DNA from: Anisus vortex
Lineage: Eukaryota > Mollusca > Gastropoda > Planorbidae
Length of the DNA stretch: 64,000 nucleotides
Assembly (NCBI GenBank): GCA_949126835.1
Contig: CASBPS010000042.1
Span: forward strand, 372,001-436,000
Direction: 5' to 3'
Numbering within the stretch: position 1 is the stretch's first letter; every line of letters begins with the position of its first letter. Positions 10,990 to 23,335 of this stretch are shown in pieces. The position numbers were made by a program, and so were the translations under genes. The notes beneath the pieces were generated by a model. That model had not been told where the DNA came from. It saw nothing but the letters and a program-made list of their open reading frames with translations, and did not search any database.

Positions 10990-11465
10990 GAATGTAATAA
11001 AATAAAATGGAAAAGTTTTTATCCCATATTAAACTGATTTATAGGTTAAGAAAAAAAATAATTGCAGGGAGATGACCGCCGTTTGATTAAATCAAAAGTT
11101 GTTATTTGGGGCATTTATGTGAAAACGACTATTGTACAAACACAACTTTGGACCCGGAGATATTGCTTCTGTAAAGAAAAAAAAACTGATGAAGGTATAC
11201 TTACTTATTGTAAACACTTCATGCACTCAATGATGACTTCAACATTCAATTTTATAAAGCCATTTTATTAACTTGAATACTCTTTAATGGTTTTTAGAGG
11301 CACTTACAATAGAGAATAATTTATATCAAGCATATCTGTATAACTGCAAGATGTATTTATCGAACAATGAATTATCAATAAAAAGAAAACTAACCTTAAA
11401 ATGTGTATTGAATGGGCTATAATAACAACTTTTAGTTGTGAAAGAACATACAGTTTTTTCCTGGA

Positions 11466-11655
11466 GGTGTTCGACATATTTGTTTTATTACATTTCCATC
11501 GCCATGTTTAGTGGATTGTGGATTTAGTACTGTTACCACTCTATTGTCAAAAATAAATAAGCAAGTTGATGGAATGGAGAGTGAAAAACCAAGGGTCTTG
11601 ATTACCAAAATTGAGCCAAGCATAGACTAACTGCTAGAAACACACAATACACAGG
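11466..11655 (+). pseudogene. hAT transposase C-terminal (dimerisation domain) relic
   Basis: The frame reads FPSPCLVDCGFSTVTTLLSK, then KPRVLITKIEPSID, a stop, and LLETHNTQ. This matches the pattern of the hAT C-terminal dimerisation region in ZBED5-like proteins (a pocket with CGFS, LLTK, then TKIEP.I..L). The relic has an in-frame stop and no TIRs that I can see. A homologous relic sits at the equivalent place in block B. Confidence 0.7.
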
Positions 11656-13807
11656 CTTCACTTTAATATAATTTTGTGTAATAGTTTTTGTTTTATTACT
11701 TATTTAAAAAACAAAACAATGAAAGAAGCTTTTTCGTTTCAGTTCTTTTTTTAATTTTATAAAATCATGTTCAAGCCTAGATAGATTTTTTCTTCGGAAA
11801 GAAGAAAGAAGATTAAGTACAACTATGCATACACTTCATTCAAACAAATCTTACTTCTTAAACTAAAAAAAATCTGATCCGGATTAACAGAATAGAAACT
11901 ACAAACGTTTATTATAAATACAATAAATCAAAATACAAGCATTTTCACAATTATCAATAATGATAGAATATTGATTAACATCAATAGATAATAATAAAAG
12001 TTTAATTATATTAATTATCATTTAATTAAGTCAAGAATAAGTAAAAATATTATGTACTCTAGAATAAGACTATACAGTTAATTTCCATTTTATAAAAAAA
12101 AAGTGAAATTTATCAGTGTAGTATTGTAACAAACAGGATAAATGAATACAAGTCGATAAAAAAAGTACACTTAAGTTTATCTTGTTAGCAAACAGAGATT
12201 GCGAGATATGAATCAAAACAAAAGGATTTTATAAGGCTTCTTATGTTTACAAAAACAATTGAATAAGGACAACCCATTCATGAAAAGAGAAACCTTTTTA
12301 GCTCATAGTATTACAATTTACATTTATAAATAAGTTTTTCATTAAATACATAAAACTGTAATTAAACAAATATATCTAGTTCAATTAAAAAGAACTAGGT
12401 CAAGTTTACATTAGAACCAATAAGTTATTTTTTTTTCAAATGGAATACAGTAGTACTCGGGTTATGAACTTAATTCGTTCTTGAAATCGGCTCGTAACCT
12501 TAAACTTTCGTGATCTGAATTATTTAAATCAATTAAATAAACTCAATCTGTTGCCTTATGAATTATAATTCCTTTTTTTATTAACATCTGGTCGTTTACC
12601 AGACAAGACGTATAAAGTAAAGAGAAAGAAAACCAAAAAAAAAGTTGCTTTGTATTGATTCAGATTACCAGAATGTTTTCAACTTTCACAAAAAGTGTTA
12701 AGTCTTTGCTTCTGCAGATTACTTACGCATTTATACATATCAAGTGATTTGAGTAACTCTTTGTTCTTTGTTTGCCCATCCTGTACTAACTAGCGTAGTC
12801 AGACACACACGAAAGCCATTTACATAAGTATTTCTCTATTTACCTTTACTATAATACATTTTCGTCTCCCAGCAGCAGCATTACCGTTCTTTAATCTTCT
12901 AACTGATAGATAATGGGATTAACAAGGGCAGTAATGAAGGTGAAAAACTAAACAGAGTGCCACTGCTAATAAATCTGTTGCTGCTGTGTACATTGTAGTA
13001 AGGCCAATAAAATTCAGGTTGCGTGCGCGTGCGAGACTATGATAGGCCTTCTAGGTTAGTGCTAAGTACTTCGAGCAATTCGTTTGTACAATAAGCCATC
13101 CATGATCTCCAACTTGAAACCTTCCTATCTGTCTCTCTTCGTTCGTAACCTGAGGCACTGTTCGTAAAATAAGACAAAAACAGTCGAAATCTGTCATCAT
13201 ACCCTGCATTGTTCGTAACCCGAGGTATCAGTCTACCCATTAACATAAACTGAGTAATTCTTAAGTCTCTGTATAATTGTCATTTCCCTTGATTACTTAG
13301 TGACACAAGCCTATTTTTCTTTTCAAAATGTTTTTTTTAATTGTTAACTGTATTGGTTCTCTATAAATATCTAATTAAGTTCTAAAGTAATCTTTAACCC
13401 CAAATCCATTTCCATAATAAGAATAAAACGTGCATAATTGTCTAGACACTACATCACTGCATTAAAACGCGTCATACGTCGCACGGGGTGAGAGATCGTT
13501 AGATCAGTTTTAGTTTGGGCGTTGTTGTGGAAGGACCTCATTTAATTACTCCATTATAGATATGTTATTACGGTCTAATATGGTCTAGAGGAATCTCAAC
13601 TGGTTCAGTTTATCGTCCACCAATGATACCTGTATTATGTTTTGCTGTTCCATTCATATCTTCATTCTTGGTCGGAATAAATTGTGATTACTATTGTCAA
13701 ACAGGATTGTGTATTTCTTCATTATTAAGGTACAGTAATAAATAAAATTTTAAGGTCATTTAATACACATCCTACGAGCCAATCAAATATAAAAATCTAC
13801 AAATATA
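11530..13807 (+). repeat. Tandem duplication, unit 1 (2278 bp)
   Basis: The unit starts at CTGTTACCACTC and ends AAATCTACAAATATA. It is followed immediately by a second copy. I saw no mismatch in any part compared by eye. The left boundary falls inside the hAT relic. Confidence 0.95.
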
Positions 13808-16085
13808 CTGTTACCACTCTATTGTCAAAAATAAATAAGCAAGTTGATGGAATGGAGAGTGAAAAACCAAGGGTCTTGATTACCAAAATTGAGCCAAGCA
13901 TAGACTAACTGCTAGAAACACACAATACACAGGCTTCACTTTAATATAATTTTGTGTAATAGTTTTTGTTTTATTACTTATTTAAAAAACAAAACAATGA
14001 AAGAAGCTTTTTCGTTTCAGTTCTTTTTTTAATTTTATAAAATCATGTTCAAGCCTAGATAGATTTTTTCTTCGGAAAGAAGAAAGAAGATTAAGTACAA
14101 CTATGCATACACTTCATTCAAACAAATCTTACTTCTTAAACTAAAAAAAATCTGATCCGGATTAACAGAATAGAAACTACAAACGTTTATTATAAATACA
14201 ATAAATCAAAATACAAGCATTTTCACAATTATCAATAATGATAGAATATTGATTAACATCAATAGATAATAATAAAAGTTTAATTATATTAATTATCATT
14301 TAATTAAGTCAAGAATAAGTAAAAATATTATGTACTCTAGAATAAGACTATACAGTTAATTTCCATTTTATAAAAAAAAAGTGAAATTTATCAGTGTAGT
14401 ATTGTAACAAACAGGATAAATGAATACAAGTCGATAAAAAAAGTACACTTAAGTTTATCTTGTTAGCAAACAGAGATTGCGAGATATGAATCAAAACAAA
14501 AGGATTTTATAAGGCTTCTTATGTTTACAAAAACAATTGAATAAGGACAACCCATTCATGAAAAGAGAAACCTTTTTAGCTCATAGTATTACAATTTACA
14601 TTTATAAATAAGTTTTTCATTAAATACATAAAACTGTAATTAAACAAATATATCTAGTTCAATTAAAAAGAACTAGGTCAAGTTTACATTAGAACCAATA
14701 AGTTATTTTTTTTTCAAATGGAATACAGTAGTACTCGGGTTATGAACTTAATTCGTTCTTGAAATCGGCTCGTAACCTTAAACTTTCGTGATCTGAATTA
14801 TTTAAATCAATTAAATAAACTCAATCTGTTGCCTTATGAATTATAATTCCTTTTTTTATTAACATCTGGTCGTTTACCAGACAAGACGTATAAAGTAAAG
14901 AGAAAGAAAACCAAAAAAAAAGTTGCTTTGTATTGATTCAGATTACCAGAATGTTTTCAACTTTCACAAAAAGTGTTAAGTCTTTGCTTCTGCAGATTAC
15001 TTACGCATTTATACATATCAAGTGATTTGAGTAACTCTTTGTTCTTTGTTTGCCCATCCTGTACTAACTAGCGTAGTCAGACACACACGAAAGCCATTTA
15101 CATAAGTATTTCTCTATTTACCTTTACTATAATACATTTTCGTCTCCCAGCAGCAGCATTACCGTTCTTTAATCTTCTAACTGATAGATAATGGGATTAA
15201 CAAGGGCAGTAATGAAGGTGAAAAACTAAACAGAGTGCCACTGCTAATAAATCTGTTGCTGCTGTGTACATTGTAGTAAGGCCAATAAAATTCAGGTTGC
15301 GTGCGCGTGCGAGACTATGATAGGCCTTCTAGGTTAGTGCTAAGTACTTCGAGCAATTCGTTTGTACAATAAGCCATCCATGATCTCCAACTTGAAACCT
15401 TCCTATCTGTCTCTCTTCGTTCGTAACCTGAGGCACTGTTCGTAAAATAAGACAAAAACAGTCGAAATCTGTCATCATACCCTGCATTGTTCGTAACCCG
15501 AGGTATCAGTCTACCCATTAACATAAACTGAGTAATTCTTAAGTCTCTGTATAATTGTCATTTCCCTTGATTACTTAGTGACACAAGCCTATTTTTCTTT
15601 TCAAAATGTTTTTTTTAATTGTTAACTGTATTGGTTCTCTATAAATATCTAATTAAGTTCTAAAGTAATCTTTAACCCCAAATCCATTTCCATAATAAGA
15701 ATAAAACGTGCATAATTGTCTAGACACTACATCACTGCATTAAAACGCGTCATACGTCGCACGGGGTGAGAGATCGTTAGATCAGTTTTAGTTTGGGCGT
15801 TGTTGTGGAAGGACCTCATTTAATTACTCCATTATAGATATGTTATTACGGTCTAATATGGTCTAGAGGAATCTCAACTGGTTCAGTTTATCGTCCACCA
15901 ATGATACCTGTATTATGTTTTGCTGTTCCATTCATATCTTCATTCTTGGTCGGAATAAATTGTGATTACTATTGTCAAACAGGATTGTGTATTTCTTCAT
16001 TATTAAGGTACAGTAATAAATAAAATTTTAAGGTCATTTAATACACATCCTACGAGCCAATCAAATATAAAAATCTACAAATATA
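13808..16085 (+). repeat. Tandem duplication, unit 2 (2278 bp)
   Basis: The offset from unit 1 is exactly 2278 bp throughout. The repeat stops at 16085, where sequence changes to TTGCAAATAC. There is no transposon end at the boundaries. It is either a very recent tandem duplication or an assembly duplication. Confidence 0.95.
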
Positions 16086-16456
16086 TTGCAAATACTAATT
16101 CTTATACAACCGTGTGGGATTTAAGACCGATGTGAATCAAAGGATGTAGTAACTGTACAATCCTAAATATATTATCATACGTCAGTAGCTGTTTCGCACT
16201 TGACAATATCAAAATTTAAATGTAAACAGTTAATTAAAATACAGAAAACTAATTGTTTGAAAATGTTTACAGATTAACATGTTTAATTAATAGAAAAATA
16301 AAAAATAAAAATAAATCCAAGTAAAGATAACTATACTTAGTTTTATTTCTAAATAAAACAATAAAAAGCAACATATTGATAAAGTAAGAATGATATACAA
16401 AGTATTCAAATAGGCTCCATTTTGATTTTTTTTTTACATTTTTAACACAAGTTAAC

Positions 16457-17685
16457 TCAATACAAGACTTGACAAGCTGAACTGTAATTAAGTCCAGACT
16501 TTAAACTTCCACTATGGACATAATCATACCACCAACCATCATACCCTACACAGTGGACATAAGCTCCACTACTTCCTGGACATGTACATGTTGTATAGGT
16601 CAACTGATAAACATATTCGTCATCCCTAAAATATACCTTGTCCTTCCATTGACCTACACTGACCTGTTTGCAACATCCATGAGGATGTGACACTATAAAG
16701 TTAAACGTGTCAGTATCCCGTAATGGTCGGTATATGTCCCAGACTTTACCTTTAATATCATTAAAATGTTCTATCATTTTCTTCAATTTATTTCCCAAAT
16801 TTTCATCACAATTCACACAGTACAACTGACACCTGTCTTTCTCAATGTTTACACAATCAACACAAACCTTATCTTTACGAATAACAACTTCACTATCTTC
16901 TCTATCATAAAACCATGTCAAGGTCGTGTGGCTTGCCTCAATGTCATCAACAACCACATTTGCAGCTGTCAAGACCAAAATCTCCCACCAAACTTTGCTT
17001 GGTTTGTCTGAAGCTTTACATTTATCACATTGACATGTTGTACAGCCATACTTCTCATGTTTATCTTCATCTGTGTACTTCATCGCTTTCAACACCATCC
17101 CACTTCCCGTCCTCAATGTTTTCTTTCCTCTTATGTCAGACAAAAAATATGGAATCTTTGTGTTTGGCCAAAACTCTGGTCTGTCTGGACTGGTCATGTT
17201 GACACTTAGTTTAACTGTCAGGTTAGCTGCAGCTCTAATGTATTCATACAAATAATTGTCCCGATGACTTTTAGGTAGATGTTTTAAGCTGAATGATTCA
17301 ATAGGTATAAACTCTGGATGACCTGGATTCTTTATACAGTTCTTCCATTTCTTCCAGTGTTTTTGGATATCCACATTCCCGTCTTCCAATACCTGATTTT
17401 CATGGGCACCTGTAAGGGTAAATAAAATTACAGAAAACTGTATGCAATTGATGCATAGTTCTGTATATCAACTAAGAAAACAAATAGTTTATCATTTCAG
17501 AAAGTTTATACCGAACATATTTACATTATAAATATTTTTACATCTTTGCCTACAAACAATCATTTATATAATTAAATATTTAATATATAATTTTACACAC
17601 GTATTTCATAATTGGCTAGTTTAGAAAAAATATTAATAAATACCTCTACAAATATTAACACTTTGCATTTGGTTCTTGGAGATTG
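16457..17685 (-). CDS. Protease-like family copy 1, motif His replaced by Asn
   Basis: The large last exon runs from acceptor CTTACAG (exon starts 17409) to its stop at 16457 with no interruption. A homolog of the family's small exon 2 lies at 17644-17685. An ATG at 17668-17666 in it gives a continuous frame into the last exon through a phase-1 junction, for a 325-residue product. Exons 1 and 3 were not found. The protein has the segments PGHPEFIPIESFSL, SPDRPEFWPNT, a CTTCQCDKC cluster, a TAANVVVDD stretch, KDRC, SHPHGC and CPGSSGA. In the other copies TAAN is TAAH. The TAAH, D and GSSG motifs occur in trypsin-fold order, so this looks like a pseudoprotease. The change is one base, CAT to AAT at 16960-16958. 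Function and substrate are unknown. No signal peptide is visible. Confidence 0.62.
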
Positions 17686-17759
17686 CTTTTTAAAATTTTT
17701 TTCTAAGGAGTAAGAAAAAGTAAAACTTTAATAGCACAAAACTCTCTATTTAGCATTAC

Positions 17760-18012
17760 ATGTATTATAATGTAATTGACAAAGGGACATAATTCGGAAA
17801 TGGCGCCCGTTGTAAAACCTTAGCATACGGTGATTAGTAATAGGTCTAAGTTTATATAAAACAATAAATTAACGAATAAGGCAATATTGTTGATAAAATA
17901 AGCATTTCTTTTGGAGGACTACATTTCCAATTTATACATTTAACTTTCAATCCGATTAGTCAAACGGCTTAGGAGACTATTGAGCAGAAACAAACATCTA
18001 AATAAATAAACA
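17760..18012 (-). repeat. Interspersed repeat, copy 2 of an inverted pair
   Basis: Reverse-complement match to 9985-10300. Landmarks are AAAGGGACATAATTCGGAAA, TAGCATACGGTGATTAG and TTTTGGAGGAC. It lies directly upstream of protease-like copy 1, where that gene's missing first exon would be expected. Confidence 0.55.
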
Positions 18013-18417
18013 AACTCACGGTAATTATATATATTGATCAATGACAGTAGGACAAAAATGGCGGAAATTCTTCAAGAATGTTACTTCCGAGCCTAATCCA
18101 TTCTTTTTATAGATCAGAGGCCTATATCGAATACTTTTAAATTTAGCTGTGCTATTTGTACTACGTATTATTATGTTCAAGATTTTCACGAAAAATGTTT
18201 TATGTGATTCTTCTTCTTCTAATGCCCAACTTCAGAGCAAACTATTTACGCTAGTTAATATATTTTTAGTCATTCTGTTGCTTTGGTTTTTTTCTGCAAT
18301 GAAATACGTCTTTTGAAAAGAAATCGAAGAAAAGTTCATAATGGATATTTTAAACCTATTACTTGATGCAAAATGACCATAAACATTATACATACATGCG
18401 AAGAAAAGTGTGAAGCT

Positions 18418-18682
18418 AAATTAGTAATTAGTACTAATTAATCAATGAGGGTCACAATTAGTAATTAGTGCTAATTAATCAATGAGGGTCACAATTAGTA
18501 ATTAGTGCTAATTAATCAATGAGGGTCACAATTAGTAATTATTGCTAATTAATCAATGATGGTCACAATTAGTAATTAGTGCTAATTAATCAATGAGGGT
18601 CACAATTAGTAATTAGTGCTAATTAATCAATGAGGGTCACAATTAGTAATTAGTGCTAATTAATCAATGAGGGTCACAATCG
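18418..18682. repeat. 37 bp minisatellite, about 7 copies
   Basis: The unit is AATTAGTAATTAGTGCTAAT followed by TAATCAATGAGGGTCAC. Copies differ by single substitutions (AGTACT, ATTGCT, GATGGT). The unit contains the near-palindrome ATTAGTGCTAAT. Repeats are head to tail with no spacers. Confidence 0.93.
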
Positions 18683-19464
18683 AAGATGTCGTTGTGTAAG
18701 ATTACTTATTTATAGAATAATCCTCTACTAAGTGTACAAACTCATTTAGAAATATATTTTACTTAAATAAATTCTAATAGAAATACATATTCATGATTAA
18801 AAAGAAAGCTATGCATACATTATTTATATATATTTTTTTTTTACTCTTCTGCTAATTATTTTGTTAAAGGTAAACGATATTAAAGCTTTAGACAAATATT
18901 AAATATTTTTATTCTCCTTTATTTCTTAATTTCTTTAATTAATAGACATTTAAATTTGACGAACATTTTTAATGTTTTAAATTTATTATTACAAGATGTT
19001 TTGCCCGTAAACACGACTGTAATAAGAATGCAATTTTTAAACATATTTTAATATACTAAAAAAAATGCGTTTTATGTGTGTTTATCTGTTGAAGTTGTGT
19101 ATTTTTATTACAAATATGCGTTAATTATTTTGTTTAATATTAGTCACACCTTTAACAAATCACACCTTTACACCAATAGTGTTTTTTTTTTAAATCCTTA
19201 GGGTCTTAAACAAAATATCCAATCTGTTAAAAATTTGCGTGTAATACTTAACAACCCTTATTATCAATAAACTAAAAAATAATAAGACTAACCCATAAAA
19301 ACTAAGTTTTTATAATACTCCGTTTCTTTGTAAACTAAGTTTATATTTGATTTATATTTTGATAGATTTAAATAATGTAAGTGATATCATACCTTATGAA
19401 TTTCGACACTAAAATTTTGCGCATCCTTTTTTTTCTAGCTTTTGCCAGCAAAAAAACATAGAAA
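18683..19464. other. AT-rich intergenic sequence
   Basis: No coding region, RNA or repeat boundary could be supported here. Confidence 0.4.
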
Positions 19465-19826
19465 AATAACTCCCTTTATTTCGGCTACATTGTGTCGTTT
19501 TCATTCTATTTATTTCCTAAAAACGAACATATCCGAAAAGCTTCTTTTACTGTCGTCTCTTCCGGCAGAGACAGCCATGTTTGACGCAAAATATTTTCCT
19601 CGATTCGCAAATTGGTCGAATGAATTCGTAACTATTCCAAACGCTATGATACTGAAAATTTGATAGAATGTATTGTTAGTCGGGAAAAGTCTGCTGGCCA
19701 AGTTTCGTCTGGATTGGACGACGGGAAAAGGTAAAAGAATCGATGCAAAGTTTGTTTTGCAACCAGACAACCAGACAATCAGACAATCAGACAGACAGCG
19801 CAAGTTAATAGAAAGGGAGTAAAAAT
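19465..19826. mobile_element. Short TIR-bounded element (MITE-like)
   Basis: The left end AATAACTCCCTTTATTT and the right end AATAGAAAGGGAGTAAAAAT are inverted relative to each other around a core of about 360 bp. Inside lie CCAAGTTTCGTCTGGATT and a short (CAGACAATCAGA)n patch near 19765-19795. It has no coding capacity. Target duplication is not clear. Confidence 0.45.
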
Positions 19827-21899
19827 AGTATTACATTATAATAATATAAAAATTAAAAAATTAAATAAAAAGAAGAAATAAAAAATAAAAACGTTTCGCA
19901 ACATGGATAAACTAGCACGGTGCAAAGAGCAAATAATATTAATATACCACTACAGTATATTGTTTTCTCATTCAATAGCCTCAAAACATTCCAGGTGGAG
20001 TAGATCAAATAAATGGCATGCTCTTAGCGGCGCAATTTTCCTTACTAAACGTAATTTATATTACTAAAAGGTGGTTAATTTAAATACATTATCGACTCAA
20101 AATAGCAAGATAAGAACTTACATTAATGTAGAAAGTAAGGGATTAATGTACACTATCTAAAGATGACGAAATCAACGTAATTTTAAACTCATACAATCAG
20201 AAAAGTTGATATAAATGGAGTTTGACTAGAAATTATGTTCCCTTTTAATATATTTAGCCTGACTAACGCATACTTATTTTTAGCGCTTACTTCAGCTAAC
20301 CTCAACCTGGTCCTGTCATGCAGAATTATGGCCCTAGCAACGGACTAAAGTATTTTCAAAACCAAAACAATGTTTGTGAGTGTTAGCGTCCTTAAAGTGC
20401 GTTGTGTTACGTGGTCAATCATAGTGTTTCTGGTATGTCCTATGCTGGAAGTATGGTAATATCTGGTGAAGTAACGATACCAGTTCTTATCTTAGCGGCT
20501 AAATCCACCAAGAGATAGTCTACCAGCTTCTCCATTCCAAACTGCTGGGTAAGAGCTTGTGCTAAAAAATGAAACGATATCTATCTGGTTGATCCTACGC
20601 TTGTTCTCAAAGATAAGACCAAGAATGATTCTGTATTATGCAGATGCTTGTGTATACTTTACTAACACATTGTACTTAGTGACAATACAAACATCATACC
20701 TTCCGAGGCTCTGAACATGGAATAAGTACCCTATAAACATTAAAATGGGTATATGTTAACCATGTTTAAATACGCTATAGAACCTGCTCTTAATATTAGA
20801 CTGCAGACAGCATCGTATACAATTGATGCTGTTAAATAATAATATACAGAATAATTTGCAAAAATGTATTCTGTCATAATCTATATAACAATAGATACTG
20901 TTTTATTGGGTCTTTTAGTATATCTTTGTATCATATATCTAACTAACTCAAAGATTCCAAGGTTTACATGTTCTCTAACAACAGTAAATATAATTTTATT
21001 GACAAATGTTGATATGAAACGTACTGACTTTTAGTAGAAGTAGTGGCTAGAGTCGACATAAATCAAATTTCGTGATCGGCTTGGCAGCATACAAAGATCT
21101 GTATGTTCGTTAACTAGCGTTTCGTAGTTTTAGATTGGTTTGGTTTAATTTTAAATACAATATATTTAAAAATGATTTATACAAACTTTATTATCGACAT
21201 GCACTAAAATGTCTTAAAAGAAGTCAATACATTTATTTGTTTACCTGTAATAGTACATCGGAACTTGAGCATAAACAGAAATGTAAGTTAAGTAATAGCA
21301 CGCTTGCAGACAAGCAATAATTCTTTACAACTTGATGATTCCACTCTACCAGTAACCAGTTATCAAGCGTTATTTTTAGCTTACATTTATTTTATTTACT
21401 AAAGGGAATAATGACCCATTTTACTCAAAATAAATAAATGACACAAAAAAGCACATCTATATTACTTGTATTTGAATTGAATGAAATAATTGTTTATGAA
21501 AAAATAAATTCATTCATCGGCGATGGTAAATTAATGTTGTGGATTATTGTCGTATTTAAAGAAGTCTATGCCAGAATGCTGGATGTCCATTGCGTGATTC
21601 ACTGATACTATTTAGTTGCAAAAAAAATCTCAGTTATTATCTGCATCACACACTACAATTCGTAATTACTGCCATTAACAAATCTTAAGCAATATATTCA
21701 ATAATAGGATTGTTAGAAAGCTTTTCATTGAGAATGCCGAGGACTACAATCGTTTGTTACTGCACATAGAAAGGTACGCTGGCCACCAAAAGGAGCATGC
21801 TAAAATAGGTTTTATGAGCCTTTGATTCGGTACTAAAGCTTACGAAAAGCAAAGATGATACTTTTAAAGACAATCGAAAAATATAATTAAAAAATGATA
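19827..21899. other. Intergenic sequence
   Basis: About 2 kb without supported genes. Short open frames lack codon bias, splice context or recognisable motifs. Confidence 0.4.
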
Positions 21900-22309
21900 A
21901 CCATATTTAACTGATCTAAATAACTTTTTTGACAGCGGAATATTCAAATGAAGGATTGGACCTTAATTTGATTAAAATACAGGTTGTTACTTTGGCCTTT
22001 ATCTCAAAACTTCTATTGTACAAACGCAACTTGGACTCGAAGAGAAAACTGACGAAGACATACTCAATTATTGTCATTATCTTGACGCATTTAATGGTGA
22101 CCTCAACAGTTGCTTTAAAGACATTATTAATTATTAACATAAAAAAAACACATTCCTAATTTGTTTTAAGACTATCTATTTACTAACAGATCAGGTCAAC
22201 TGCGTGAGGTATTGATTGACTTAACAAGCAATGAAGTACTATAAGTAACATGCATAAAAAAGGGCTCTAATAATGTCTTTTAATTGCCAAAGAGCATACC
22301 ATTATTTTC

Positions 22310-22500
22310 TGCTGGTGTATGGGTTTTGGCAACAATTTTTATTGCATTTCCATCCCCATGCTTAGCGGAACGTGTATTTAGTGTTGTTATAACTCTTTTG
22401 TCAAAAATAACCAAAAAAGAACCAAACAGACCCAAACTGCTAGCTGCTAGAAATCCCTTAAGCACCTTTTGTGTAGTCATTATATTGTTCATATTATTTA
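22310..22500 (+). pseudogene. hAT transposase C-terminal relic in block B
   Basis: The frame reads FIAFPSPCLAERVFSVV, then ITLLSK and further residues with no start or complete domain. It aligns with the relic at 11466-11655 (FPSPCL, FS.V, TLLSKI shared), so it predates the A/B duplication. Confidence 0.6.
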
Positions 22501-22939
22501 TTTCAAAAATAATACGTTTTTATTTCTTGTAAGTTTTTTATAGCTCCAAACAACGCTCACAATACTAGTCGGCCCATAGAAAATTGATGCCAAAAATTGA
22601 TGCATTAGTTAGTTGAATTTCGGAAGAGGAAGGGGGAAAATGAAAGAGTGAGAGGGGAGGTGTGCAAAATAAAATGTGAAAAGGAGCGGGGAGCTGAAAA
22701 AGGTTGAGAACCTATGAATCTAACTATATGTTTATGTGCCTGTATATGTGTATTATGTATTGCTGTGTGCGGGTTTGTTTATTATATCTTTCTGTAAGTT
22801 TGTCAAGTATGTCTTCCCACCTAATCTATTTTGAAATCTTACCATATAATTGCGATTTTAGACGATCGGTTAGAAAAAGAAAAGAAAAAAATATGGGGAA
22901 GAATCTACATGTTCTTATGGTACATTTTCACCTTCACCT

Positions 22940-23335
22940 TTCCCTTAACCCGTGGGTGGGTCGTTCGGGCACCATCGTTGACTTTTCACCATCTCACACC
23001 ATTTGTTCCGGTCCTGTGATGCCCTTTGGGAGTCGATGAATGACAGGCCGGTCCACTCCTTGATGTTGTCTTCCCAGCTCTTCTTTTGCCTGCCTCTGTT
23101 TCTTCCTCCCTGGACTGTGCCCTGCATTATAGTCTTTGAAAGACCTCCAGATCTTGCTACGTGTCCATACCATCTCAGTTTTTTCTTCTTAATTGAGGTG
23201 AGAAAGTCCTCGTATGGGCCGATGACAGCCCATCTTTCATTGCGGACCACTTCGTAAATTTTATGCTTTTTCAAATTTTGAGTTACTAAAAGCGTATAAA
23301 CTATTTTTAGCTTCATTCTTTGGCGGCACATAATA
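22940..23335 (-). mobile_element. LINE ORF2 C-terminal fragment
   Basis: The minus-strand frame includes KLRWYGHVARSGGLSKTIMQ, then a GGRNRGRQKKSWEDNIKEWTG-type block. This is the Trp-Tyr-Gly-His, Arg-rich tail that follows RT in many animal non-LTR retrotransposons. RT and endonuclease are absent, so it is a truncated copy. The same tail recurs at 33725-34045 (+) and, more diverged, at 43860-44490 (-). Confidence 0.85.

Larger units (their letters stand above)
10990..16456 (+). repeat. Segmental duplication block A, 3' flank of protease-like copy 1
   Basis: This flank matches block B (21900-26989) in the same order and orientation: 11090-11275 with 21960-22140, 11460-11650 with 22310-22500, 11870-12420 with 24890-25480, 13240-13400 with 25520-25680, and 16330-16456 with 26830-26989. 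Each block ends at a copy of the same gene on the minus strand, so gene and downstream flank moved as one unit. Sequence divergence is substantial, so the A/B duplication is old. Confidence 0.7.

Noticed and set aside
13037..13246. 69-codon frame, identical copy at 15315-15524
   Set aside because: Its duplication just reflects the 2278 bp tandem repeat. No motif or splice context supports coding.
17410..17643. Exon 3 of protease-like copy 1
   Set aside because: I looked for the KKDDQ.NG.C exon in this intron and found no match.
18418..18682. CRISPR-like regular repeats
   Set aside because: Units are contiguous with no spacers, and the genome is eukaryotic.
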